In this document: one piece after another, positions 11,860-24,000 of the stretch
How the letters are laid out: each line of letters opens with the position of its first letter
How positions within the stretch are numbered: the stretch's first letter is position 1
Assembly (NCBI GenBank): GCA_001936135.1
Contig: CP012819.1
Location: 1,021,001-1,085,000, forward strand
Source: Saccharomycopsis fibuligera x Saccharomycopsis cf. fibuligera
Lineage: Eukaryota > Ascomycota > Saccharomycetes > Ascoideales > Saccharomycopsidaceae
DNA: 64,000 nucleotides
Direction of reading: 5' to 3'
Notes under the pieces: generated by a model
Databases searched by the model: none
Told to the model about the DNA's origin: nothing
The model's input: the letters and a program-made list of their open reading frames with translations, nothing else
Made by a program: the position numbers and the translations under genes

Positions 11860-12384
11860 TTAGTAGCCACTGTAACCGCCAGCAGTACCGCCACCAAGGT
11901 TGTCATCAACACCGTTGAAGTTGTTTCTAGCTTGGCTTCTGGTGGTTCTACCTTGGTTACCCCAACCTTGAGATTGCTGGGCCTTCTTAAAATTTTCATT
12001 GGTAGCCTGGTCTCCATATTGAGATTGGTCATATTGACCAGAATTTGAAGCACGGTTCCAATCATCAGTGTCTTCATTTCGGTTCAAGTAGTCACTGTTG
12101 CCACGGCGGGTTTGTTGATGGCCATAACCGCTATCAATACCACCAGCAGTAGTGTTGCTGTTCCCATAACTGCCCGAGTTACCATGTGTATTTCTGCTGC
12201 CATAGCCGCCTGAGTTACCGCGAGTGTTACCGTAGCCGCTACCAGTTTGAGATTGATTAAAACCATCATCATGGCCATAGTTTTGAGAGCTACCATAGCC
12301 TTCGTGGCCACTGGTGTTAGATTCGTGTTGGGTGGTGGAGTCACCGGACAATTTGTCAGTCAATTTGTTTACTAAGCCAGACAT
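11860..12384 (-). CDS. Gly/Asn/Ser-rich hydrophilic protein, hydrophilin-like (unrecognised)
   Basis: I do not recognise this 174-aa protein. It begins MSGLVNKLTDKLSGDSTTQ, a short amphipathic segment, then becomes a strongly hydrophilic Gly/Ser/Asn/Gln/Tyr-rich region with loose GYG/GGYGS/GNSGSYGN repeats (about 28-95). A charged middle (RNEDTDDWNRASNSG) and a Gly/Tyr-rich tail ending GGYSGY follow. There is no signal peptide, no membrane segment and only very few hydrophobic residues, so it is probably disordered. Composition resembles fungal hydrophilins and stationary-phase stress proteins, but this is inference from composition. The upstream region holds one possible STRE (CCCCT near 12739, read leftward). 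A roughly 1.5-kb promoter fits a condition-dependent gene. Confidence 0.8.
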   Translation of the reverse strand: MSGLVNKLTDKLSGDSTTQHESNTSGHEGYGSSQNYGHDDGFNQSQTGSGYGNTRGNSGGYGSRNTHGNSGSYGNSNTTAGGIDSGYGHQQTRRGNSDYLNRNEDTDDWNRASNSGQYDQSQYGDQATNENFKKAQQSQGWGNQGRTTRSQARNNFNGVDDNLGGGTAGGYSGY

Positions 12385-13945
12385 CGTAAAATAATAAGAC
12401 TTGGTTATAGATTTGATTTAATTCGAGAAGTTAATAGATGAAAGTTTCCAGTAAGAATTGTAATTTAAAAGTAGTTGATATTGAATCTGCCGCTCATAAA
12501 CAAGAAAACAGAAATCTAAAAGCCAGAAAAAGTTTCTACGGTTCGTTCTTTGGACCCATATTTATATTATTTTTCAATCTCTGTTTGAGGAGCGTTTTCT
12601 GTATTCTGTAGAATTTGGATACCTATAACCCTGGCTGTCTAGCTAACCAGTTAGGTAGTTAGCAACTATGACAGTGGCTCAACCCACAGCTCTGCATTGA
12701 TGTTTTTAAGTTTGTGCAAATCAGCATCAAGAACGTGCCCCTTTACCCTCAGGCACTCTATATACTACAGAATAGAATAAATTAAAATTAGATTTCTGAA
12801 AAGCAATCACCGAAGAATAGTTGCGTTGCTGTGCCATGATGTGATGTGATGTGACGCCGTCATAATAGTAGTAAAATTAGTGTGGGATGCAGAAGGGCAA
12901 TGGAGATTCTGGGAAGTAAGGTGGACAGCAAACTTGCAGCTCTGTATTAGGATAGGTAAACAAAAACAACAAAATCCAATCCCAATTAAAAGTACAACAA
13001 TAGATCAACCAATTGGCTTGGCACGCTGCGCTATAGCTATTAGTAGTGTCGTATAATTCCCGCAAATCTCGACCCGAGAAACGTGTTTACAATGTAAATA
13101 TTACAATAATAATACAAGACCAACACTCGATGGCTGTTGACATACGCTACTATAGCCCAGAATCTAGCAAATTTTAACATATGTAATAACACTAAGTATA
13201 CGTATAGACGCATGTACATAATCATGCTGTCAAAAAGAACAGTTGCTAACCCTCAAGAACATTTTCTTTGACATTACTAAAAGTGTAATCACCGATGGTT
13301 GCATCACGTTCGATCTGTACACACTTTGAACTACAATTTCACACCTCAACTACTTGGGTGATGTCTCGAAGATACTGAAAAATATCTATACACTCTTTCT
13401 GTTATAATTTTTGAAAAGTGAGATTAATTCAATTTAATTTATTTTATTAATTTGTTGTTTTCAGCATACTCTGGTTGGCTCTAAAAGACTATAATCGACG
13501 TTATGGCGTAGGTGATGTTTTATCCTCAAGAAATTGCTATGACCTATGTGTGTGGCTGATGCACTGTCATGTTGGCAGCAACAAAGACGTCATTAGCGAG
13601 CAACACAACTATGATGCTCGTGATCTGTGGCGGTGCAACAACAACAACAACTTTGGTGGTTGCTGGATAGGGGACGGGTAAATTATTCCAAATATATTAT
13701 CTAAGCAATAGATCACATGATGATTATGTATATTCTTATTTCTAAAAGAGTGCTTGCCACTTGATCAGGTGACTTACGAGGGAAAAAATTTTTTTTAACT
13801 GTTACTGGCACTGTGGTCTGTTGTGGCGATATCGCCAGCCGGGCGAAACAGAGTAAAGAAAATAAAAAAATAAAATAGAAACCTTTCCTTTGGGAAGACT
13901 AGTTCTTACGTAGTACCATAAAACCACAACGATCCCCCATACAAG
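12385..13945. promoter_or_regulatory. Long divergent promoter upstream of the hydrophilin-like gene and TIF11
   Basis: No gene supported. It contains a GTGAT pentamer run near 12836-12853 and a perfect 14-bp palindrome TGGCGATATCGCCA at 13824-13837, immediately followed by GCCGGGCGAA (13838-13847). The palindrome lies about 110 bp before the TIF11 start. A frame at 13475-13681 lacks an ATG start and was not accepted. Confidence 0.5.
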
Positions 13946-14544
13946 ATGCCAAAGAGTAAAGGAAAAGTATGTACGGTGTTTTAATGTGTTTTGTTCAAAG
14001 CAATTTGCTGCTTCTGACCCGCTTTATTCGCACTATCCAGATGAATAGCTATAATAATGATTCCAACAGAACTTTTAACTAACACAATCTTTAGGGTGGT
14101 AAAAACAGAAGAAGAGGAAAGAACGACGGTGAAGGCCAAAAAAGAGAGCTTGTTACTAAGGATGAGGGGCAAGAGTACGCTACTGTTACCAAGCTTTTAG
14201 GTAATGGTAGAGTTGAAGCTCAATGTTTTGATAATGTCAAAAGAATGGCTCACATTAGAGGTAAATTAAGAAAGAAGGTTTGGATGGGTCCTGGTGACAT
14301 TGTCTTAGTTTCCTTGAGAGATTTTCAAGATGATCAATGTGATATTATTCAAAAATATCATCCTGATGAAGCTAGACAATTGAAAAGTATTGGTGAATTG
14401 CCTGAAAATGCTAAAATTAATGAAGCTGCCGGTTTCGACGAAGATGATGAAGGTGATGTCAATTTCGAATTTGGTGCGGTTTCTGATGAAGAAGAAGAAG
14501 AAGGTCAAGGAAAATTGGATGATTTGAACATTGATGATATCTAA
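13946..14544 (+). CDS. TIF11: Translation initiation factor eIF1A (spliced)
   Basis: eIF1A binds the 40S A site, promotes scanning and helps select the start codon. Exon 1 (13946-13966) encodes MPKSKGK. The intron (13967-14094) has GTATGT, a TAACTAAC branch near 14077-14083 and a TTTAG acceptor. Exon 2 (14095-14544) continues [14 protein letters not shown], then the OB-fold with [27 protein letters not shown] and [15 protein letters not shown]. An acidic C-terminal tail ends LDDLNIDDI. The 156-aa product has the family's normal length and both the basic N-terminal and acidic C-terminal tails that steer scanning. An internal ATG at 14245 is not the start: the conserved N-terminal half lies upstream. 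Confidence 0.97.
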
Positions 14545-15224
14545 GCTTTGTGTTTTACAACAGTAAAGATGAAAAATCAGAGTCATCTGTTTTTATCATT
14601 CCCCACCTCATCTGTCGGGTGTCTACTCTCTCAACCGTTCACGTTGCTTAGTTTCAATATGTGCCGTTTGTGAAGGTAATTTCGACAATGTATTCTTTTA
14701 TTCATTTCTTCATTTTGGATACTTTAAATATTGCATTGATAAATTATACTTTCTTTTTTTGGATATATTATTTGGTATTAGTGTTGATGGGACTTGTTTT
14801 TGTCTTTGAGAACACTATTGTAACTCTATTCGTGTATTCTACTCCTTAGCTCCATACTATTTTTTTTGTCAATGTTTGTTTAACGTTTGCTTCATGGTGA
14901 TGTATTTCTGAAAAGTACTGGTCTTGATTGCAAGGTAGATAAACCCACTGGCTAACACCAGTAAAACACTATACATGGCCTTTATTAGTAAAATTAGTAT
15001 CATTAATTTCACAACATGCGCTAATAAGTCAGAGTGAATGCTACTGTCGAAAAATTTTTAGCATTCATTTTTCTTTAAAAGTAAATGGTAGCGTACATTG
15101 GCGTCTAAAAAAAATAGTAAATGATATCAATTATGGAACAGAAAAATCTAAAATAAATAATTAAATAATTAAATGAACCAACAAAGCGTAGATAACAATA
15201 AGAATTTTTGACAGAAATAAAACA

Positions 15225-15260
15225 TAGTATAGTGTAGTATAGTATAGTATAGTGTAGTGT
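15225..15260. repeat. AGTAT/AGTGT pentanucleotide repeat
   Basis: About seven adjacent 5-nt units differing at one position, in the spacer between TIF11 and TOR. Confidence 0.85.
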
Positions 15261-16386
15261 AAAATAATTTATTAATAAGTACAGTTGACGGATAGTAACC
15301 GGAGGTATAGATAATTTAATTTGAACAAGTGACGATCATTAGTGTTTGACGGTTGAAATGAGTTTTGGTGTACCAATTTATAACAAGTGGAAATTGAAAT
15401 ATGGGTATAATTTGAAATTTGAGTATGATGTAGTATCATAAAACATGGTAAGAACATAGTTGAAATATAGATTTTGTGATGCAGAAGAGCAGATAAAAAC
15501 TCTATCTTGGTAAAGACGAAAAAGACTGTGATTAACCAACATTTTTATGATTATAATGCTGGTTATGATAGTAGACAATGCACATATGCTCCTTAAGGAG
15601 GAGCATTGAATTGCAATCTCTATCTATAGATAATGAACCGAGACCAATTCCTGTCTGACTGACTTATCATTGTGATATCCCATAGTGCAACCGAGACCTA
15701 CCGCTATACTCACAAAACCGCTATTAAGAATCCTGCCCTGGCTCGCAAGACCCAACAATAAGTTTTAAAACAAAGCTTTTTAAGGGAGCAACTTAGTCAA
15801 CCTCTAGGCTTTGCTTTATTAATATTTTTTAACTTCAAGCTAGATATTTTGTAACAGTCAGGCAATGAGCTGCGATGTTCTCGTAGATAAATTCCGCTAC
15901 AAGCAAAACAGAGTCCGAGCTTGTTAAGTCCGGTGGGGGCGGGGTACCCCATTTCGCAGATTTTGCATATTTGGGGGGTAGTAGATGATGGTTGTGATGA
16001 TGGAGGTGACTAGGGTGAAGAATTAAAGTTAGTAGAGTCTTTGAAACAGAGCGGATTAGGAATCGAATTAGTTTATGGGAAGAGACGTGGAGAAATTTGG
16101 CACAGTTATTTTTGAATAGAGACGTTAGATCTATCCTTTTTTGACAGCTAACAGCAACGTTACAATCACCACTGGTCATAGTCATTGATGAACACCCTTA
16201 ACTAACATGTTTAAGTAAAAAATGCCTTTATTGTATAATATTTTGATTTGTTTCTAACGTCTGCATTTACTTGGCTTTGATCAATTTGAATTTCTTTGTC
16301 TCTGACAACGAAAATACTGAAATCAACGAGCCAAGAGTGCCATATACAAAAGCGATGAAAAAAGTCAACACATACCATACTGTGCG

Positions 16387-16388
<2 letters not shown>

Positions 16389-16430
<42 letters not shown>
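16389..16430. repeat. Poly-T tract, 42 nt
   Basis: Uninterrupted T42, the longest homopolymer in the window, in an intergenic region. Confidence 0.95.
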
Positions 16431-16433
<3 letters not shown>

Positions 16434-18053
16434 AGATGAGTTTGTTATCAATCAACAAGACAGGCCAAAGGTAAAGAATGTGAACAATCAATAGAGTAGA
16501 AGGTTTAGCTTTGAAATTTTTCCAAAAGTGGATTTGTTAATGGAAATTATTTGTCAAAAGTTGAAGTATGAACAGGCGTGTAAGAGGTCGAATTGAATTG
16601 GATCAGAAGATGTCTTTTTCGTGAAGTATCTAGTAATTCTCTAACTCAGAAAAATAGTGATTATTGAAGCTTCATGGTTTTACTGTTCAGTATTCCTAGT
16701 GTGTTTTAGTGATTTTTCTGTTTTTCTGTTTTTTCGTGGATATTCTGTTAGCCATTGTTCCCGATCAGGAAGGTAGTCTGGGGTCAAAATGACTTTTCTA
16801 ATTAACGATGTAAAGTACCAGCAGACGCACTCCTATACATTGGTGTACACTACGAATGGACAATGAAAATTGCACACCTTTAGCTGAAAAGACTTAACAT
16901 GAGTATGTCTCGCTTTATATAAAAATATACAAACCTCAGTACTAGTTATGGTCTCTGTAGTCTAATGATATTGATGCTAAAATGATTGAAGTACACAAGC
17001 GGGCTGGATTTGCCCACCAAGCTACTTTTAGTCAAATGTGTTACATGGCACCGTTGTTTTCCTTATATCTTTTATATATTGCTACCAATGAAACACAGTA
17101 TATACTACTGTTTCACTTTCGACATTATTTTCAACTGATGTTGCTCTGCTTTTCAGTTTTACTTTTATTTTGCTGTCAATTACCACGAATTTAGGCATAG
17201 GTAGTAGGCAATATGCTATAGTAACTAACGGTTTTGCTTTGTATTGAAAGATTTCAATTCGCTACAAAAACTAAGTTATGACGCGTAATAGATTTTGTAT
17301 GCTATAGCTATACCTTTCTAATGAAACGTTAACAGACGGATGCGTTAGAGACTGTAGAATGGTTTTATGTATCCAAGTAAGGCGGTGCTGAATAAGTATT
17401 GTAAATATGTTTTTTTTGAGGTTTTTCAACATGTTTGTAGCGAACAAGTTGTCATCTCTTATCAAGAACTAAGGAACTTGAGCTCTATGCATGGCTCGTG
17501 GATGTGACACTGACGTCCATTTCATAAGCCTCATCTTTTACTTCTGTGGAAGAGAGTAAATCAAGAAACAGAAAAAAACAGTTTGTTTGATGATGAAACT
17601 ACAGTCTGAGTATACATATTTGTGGTTCTCATCGTTTCTTGGTTTGTCAGTTGTCAGTTGTCAATTGTCAGCATGGCGTGAGCATTGGGAATATTTGCAT
17701 TAATGTGTGTGCTTGCAAAAGACTAAGCGGGATATAAGCAGGGCCTAAGCAAAAAAAAAAAAAAAAAATGCTTGCATCCTCTTTTGTTAAATTCTGAGAG
17801 AAGCTAAATATGTTTCTTGCTCTTTAATGCTTCTGAATATACACTATTGCATCATTGGATATACACCGTTGTATATCATTGAATATTAGCGATACAATAT
17901 ATTACTGATAATAGAACAGCGCCTCATAACCAGCGAAAGCGGCAAAAAATAGAAACTGATTAATTATTAACACTGAATGAAACATAATATTATCAATAGA
18001 AGACCGATAATACCCAAACACAGCAGATAGATGATAGCAGTCCCCCAGCCGCA

Positions 18054-21000
18054 ATGGACTCGCAGCATCTGAGAGAAGCAGACAAGGAGTTTGACCGCAT
18101 CTTTAGCGGCTTACGCTCCAAGAACGAAGAAGAGCAGCTTCGCCATGCCCTCACCCTAAAGAACATCATGTTTGATGGTGGCAGTCCCGACCAGTTTAAC
18201 TTTCTATCAGAATCTTTTATCTACAACAAACTCCATGAAATTTCCATCCTGAAAGACACCAAACTTAAAATAGCAACATATTATTCTATCAAGGCCTTTA
18301 TCGACTTGGTTGGTGGGCCTGAATTAGAAACATCGCGGTTTGCTAGATTGTTGGACGCATTCATGAACATCCCGCTGATATCCAAACAGGTTGCCGATAC
18401 TCTTGGATCATTGTACAGGCCTGGGTGGTCATTGATTGCCACTTATTTCAGTTTCGCTTGTGGCAATGCCATTGAAAATTTGAATAGTAAAGTGGATAAC
18501 AAAAAACACAATTCAATTCTCATATTGCAATCCTTCACCAAACATAACCCCACTGCGTTGTACACATATATCGAAAAGATATTTAATGGACTTTATATCA
18601 CTTTAAAAGATACTAATATTGAAGTCAGAAGGGAGTCGGCCGAATTACTTGAACGGTGCTTGAAGATCTTGTACAATAGAGACAATTTTATTTACCAGTC
18701 GAGATTTGATACCCTTTACGAAGAAGCTTTAAATAACTTAAAGAGCTCATCTACCGAATCTATACATTCATCTTTTCTTATCTTCAAAGTGCTACTTAAA
18801 ATCATAATATTGTCTAATACGAACCAATCTTTGGCCCCACTAGCTAATCAAACAAACAAAGATGCAATCAATTTTTCCACATTGACCGATAAAGTAGATG
18901 ACATCTATAATAAATGCTGGTTCTTTAAAGACTACAAATCCTCAACCATTAGAACCGAAGTTATTGAAATCATTCCGTTTATTGCTAAGTTCAATTCAAG
19001 GATTTTCACTCATAAATACTTGCAAAGCATAACTGACTTTTACATGTTGAAGCTCAAGAAAGATAAAGATAGATTACAAATTTTGATTCTATTTGGCAGT
19101 ATTTCGCCTGTCATTGGCAGCACCAATTGTTTACTTTATGCTAAAAACTTGATTACGGTAATTGAGAATTTGTTGTATTCTGTCAGTAATCATGATAGCT
19201 CTAACAATAGTTCATTGAACCAAGCAACTGAAGCTTTTTCCAATTTGAGCTTGAACAGTTTTTCATCCTTTAATCCGAGTTCACACATATTTGCATCCTC
19301 AACTGGTTCTTCCACTTTAAACAGTACCGTCAACGCAGTTAAGGGACCAGCAACCAGCAATGGCAATTATAATGTTGGAATAAATCGTAAAAAGGATAGA
19401 GACGTCTTCAGTTATGCCAAATCAGATATTAATATTAATAATAGCGATCCAGCCACATCCATCTCTTTTCAAAACATCTCCGAATATAAAGGCATAAATA
19501 GATACGAATTGGAAAGAGCAGTTTTTTTCGTGCTTATAAAATTGTGCGAAACTTTAGACAGTAAAATAACTCAAGTTTTGACTTTGAACTTGATTGATTT
19601 GATCATCTACAATTGCAATTTAACCCCACATCTTGAATTCTTGATTGAAAAATTGATTGATCTTTATCCTAATTTGGAAAGTTTTATTTTACAGAAATTA
19701 CTAAACAAAATAACCTTAATTTTGGCTGGGTGCGAGTTTATTGAACCTGGGGTTTCCATAAGCAGCCTTAATCTTTCCGCTAGAGACAAAAAGAAACTCT
19801 TACAAAAATCAGTCATTGGAGTTCATTTTGACTCAAGCAGCGGAAGGGTTTTCTTGAATAGTGGTGGCGCTAATAATAGTAGTATTGGCGGCGGTAGTGC
19901 TAACGGGAACAGTAATACCAATATAGGCAACGGCAAGACCTCACATAACATTAGCAATACTAACAATAATAGTAACAATAATAATTTTGGTAACAACAGC
20001 TTTTCAGCACACCATAGTGGCAGCATCGGTGGAGTATACAGGGACGAAATAACGGGAGCTGATTCAAGATCCACTGATTTGAGAAGAAAAATTGCTATGT
20101 ATAGACAGCCTTACAATATAGCTACTGCACCATTATCAAATTACAACATCAAGGATCTTTCCTCAAGTTTCAACAATTTCACCGCTGCACATGAGACTCA
20201 TTCAATGGCCAATCATACGGGAATGATGATGAATAATGGTGTGGGATCTGATAGTAAAGTTGAACAATCTGGAACTCATTTCATCACTATTAAGGATATG
20301 ATGGATTTGAAAAGAGCGCAAATTATAAGAAGTTTTATTCTTAAAGATTACGGTTTTACTGTTGGCGGATCAGCTAATGCTAATACAACTGCAAATGGAA
20401 TGCTTTCGCTCTTGACTAGATTGACTGGATTCTCTGATGATTATTATTTCCAAGGAGGATCAGCAGCAGCATCAACAGCATCAGCAGCATCAGCAGCAGA
20501 TCAAACCAAAAATTTGAGTGGCGATCCAGTGGACAGTTATGAGTATCAAGAATCAGCATTACTTATTGAGTGTTTCAATATGTTGCACAAGTACAATTTC
20601 AGTAAATATGTATCATTGTTTGAATATGCAAGATACGTCACTTTAACGTATATTGACCACCAAGATGCTCAAGTGCGGAAATTGGCAGCTTTAATAACTA
20701 CAAAACTTTTCTCTGAAGATGAAATTATCAATTCTATTCAAATTGGATCTATAACTGCAGTTTCCGAAGTTTTATCCAAATTGCTCTTGTTGGGAGTTAC
20801 TGACCCGATCCCTGAAATTCGATTAAGTGTCCTCATGAACTTAAATGCCAAGTACGACCCACAGTTAGCTCAGTCAGATAACGTTAGATTACTATTGATT
20901 GCTTTGAATGATGAAGATTTTGAAGTTCGAAAAACAACAATTAAAGTATTGGGTAGAGTATCAAACAAAAATCCCGCTTATGTCGTACCAGCGCTTCGTA

Positions 21001-24000
21001 AAGTGCTCATCCAGTACTTGAATAATTTGAAATATGGGACTACCAATAGTATTAGAGAAATAAACTGCTCATTGTTGACCTGTTTGGTATCTTGTGCTCG
21101 AATGCTCACTAAACCTCATATTAGTGCCATAATGGAAATTTTAGTCCCGTTAGTGGCCCAGAATAAAAATTCTGTGATTTGTTCAATTGCTATTAGATGT
21201 ATTGGGGAGCTAGCCAGAGTCTCGGGAGAGAGTATTAGAGATTTCTTGGAAAGTTTGATCCCCTTAATTTTACAAATTTTGAAAGATAACTCATTGCTAG
21301 TTTCCAAAAGAGAAAAAATTATTGCAGTGAAGACACTAAGTCAATTAACTCGAAGTTCGGGGAAAGTCATTGATCCATATTTTACTTATCCTGACTTATT
21401 AGCTGAAATCATTGAAATTGTCAGCGATAATAATGCTGATCCTGATTTGAAGAGAGAAACCATCAAATTGCAAGGTATATTAGGTGCCTTGGACCCATAC
21501 AAAGCCAGAGAATTAGAAAGCAACTATAAATCAGTTCGTCAGAATCGAACCACAACAACACTCATTCCTGGAACTCAAGCAGAATTAGCCACTGTTACTA
21601 AAAAATCCCTCGCGGTAGGGCAAAGTTATACCACTACAGGTAGTTTAAATATTCCAGCAGCTTTGGATACTGATTATAGTAACTATAACGTGATTGCAAA
21701 GAATTGGGGCCATTATGAATTGGGTGTAGAGTTTGATCATGGTGTTGATTTGAATGAAATGTTGAACTTAGCTGATTCTGCTAATCGGATACCCAAAATT
21801 ATTCAAATGGAAACCCCAATAGATCTCTTGTTGCTAATGCAATTAAATATTGACTTAAGACCATTATCGGGCACTGAAGATTATTACTTGATTGTTGTAT
21901 TGGTTATCTTAGTTCGGCTTTTGAAAGATCAGTCAGCAAGTTCACATCATGAGACGGTAATGTCCATCGTGGTAACGATTTTTTCAAGGATCACTGACAA
22001 GTGTCTAAATTTTACTAAAATTATCCTTAGAGGTATGGTTAAAGCAATGACTAATTACACTGCTGCTAAGATCAAGCTTGCATTTCAACAAATTGGTGAA
22101 ATTGTCAAACTTGTTGGAAAATACGTTAGACCAGCCATTGAAGTATTATTGCAGGCGGTAATCGACTATTTCGATCTAACTGATAAACATACATTGATCA
22201 AGCTAGTGGTGATCATTGCGAAAAATATTGATTCTGAATTCAAACTGTATGTGCCAACTATCTTGCTGGCATTTTTGAATGCTTTGAATAATGACACTTC
22301 TAGAGAACGATTCATCTCAAGAAAGATCATTGATGCTTTTGTCTCTTTCAGTTCATGCATTGAAGAATATTTCGATTTAATCATTAGTAATATCTTGGGA
22401 TTCATTGAGAATGGCCCATTCGAATTAAGAAAAGCAGCTATTGAATCCATTGGACATTTTACTGCCTCTATCAACTTGACCGATTTTGCATCAAGAATTA
22501 TTCATCCATTTTTAAGAATTTTAAATAAGGCGCCGGAAAATATTCAATTAAGAGAATCTGTGATGAACTCTCTATGTGCTTTGATTGTTCAGTTGAAAGG
22601 TGAATATTTTATATTTTTACCCATTGTGGATTCTGTACTCTCTCAAAACAAAATTTCTTCTCCAACATATACCAAAATTGTGCATCAATTGATCAAGAAT
22701 GAAAATGTTTCCTTCACATTGCCAACAGAATATCAACCACAGCCAGCTGATAGAGAAGATGAAAGTATGCGACCAGTTGATGTTTCTGAATTGCAACCAG
22801 TTTGGCAATGCTATCATTGCAAAACTAAAGGTGACTGGATTGAATGGCTCAAGGAATTCAATTTAAAACTTCTAAAATTTTCCCCATCTATTTCTCTAAA
22901 CTCTTGTGAAATATTAGCCTATGCACATGCTCCGGTGGCTAGAGAATTGTTCAATGCTGCATTTGCTGCAGTTTGGGTTGCTATCACTGATGACTATAGA
23001 GCGGATTTGGCCAAATGTTTATACTACGCATTACAAAACGCTCCTAGTTCTTCTGACGTGTTGCAGACTATTCTTAACTTGAGCGAGTTTATGGAGCATA
23101 ACAATACAAGATTACCAATTAGTATTTCTATTCTTTCAAAATACTCTTTCCGTCATCATGCGTTTGCTAAAGCGCTTCATTATAAAGAAATTGAGTTCAA
23201 AGATAGCGCATTTCAAAAGAATGTCTCAGTCACCACAGTAGATTCGTTAATCAATATTAATAATTCTTTACAGCAATCAGATTCAGGAATAGGAATGTTA
23301 AAAATTGCTACTAATTTCTACAAGTTTGAGCCAAAGGAGTCATGGTTTCAAAAATTGCAGAGATGGAACGAAGCGCTAAGCATTTATGAGAAGAAAATTG
23401 CTGAAAACAATGCTAGTTTGGAAGTGATCAATGGTAAAATGAGCTGTTTGCATGCTTTGGGACAGTGGGAGCAACTTGAAAGTTTCACTGAAAAAAATTG
23501 GAATTTGATTTCTAATGTAAATAAGGAGAAAGTTGCGCCATTAGCGGCTGCTGCTGCTTGGGGTACGTCGAAATGGGATAAGATGGACGATTATATTAAT
23601 GTGATGAAAGAGGATTCAGCAAACAAATATTTTTTCAATGCAATCCTAAATGTTCATCGTTGTAATTATGGATTATCTGGTGAAAATATTAGAAATGCTA
23701 GAGAATTGCTTAGTAATGAGATTACTTCGTTGATTAATGAAAGTTACAGCAGAGCATATGATGTGGTTGTTAGAATCCAAATGCTTTCTGATCTTGAAGA
23801 AATCATTGAGTACAAGCAACTTGATGACAATAATCCAAGAAAGAGACTTTTGAGAGCATCTTGGGATAAACGGTTGTATCACTGTCAAGGTAATGTAGAT
23901 ATATGGCAAAGATTGCTTAATGTCAGATCGTTGGTGATTGAACCTGAAGAAGATTTGGAAGCGAGAATCAAATTTGCCAATTTGTGCAGAAAATCAGGAA

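Larger units (their letters stand above)
14545..18053. other. 3.5-kb gene-poor spacer TIF11 / TOR
   Basis: No gene supported. Contents: AGTRT pentanucleotide repeat at 15225-15260; T42 at 16389-16430; four TTGTCA-type units at 17643-17670; an A-run of about 18 at 17751-17768. A 116-codon leftward frame at 15835-16185 has no recognisable motif. The right part must include the TOR promoter. Unusually large for this window; a noncoding RNA or regulatory domain is possible but not visible. Confidence 0.5.

Noticed and set aside
15835-16185. 116-codon leftward frame
   Set aside because: No recognisable motif; length is compatible with chance in a 3.5-kb spacer.
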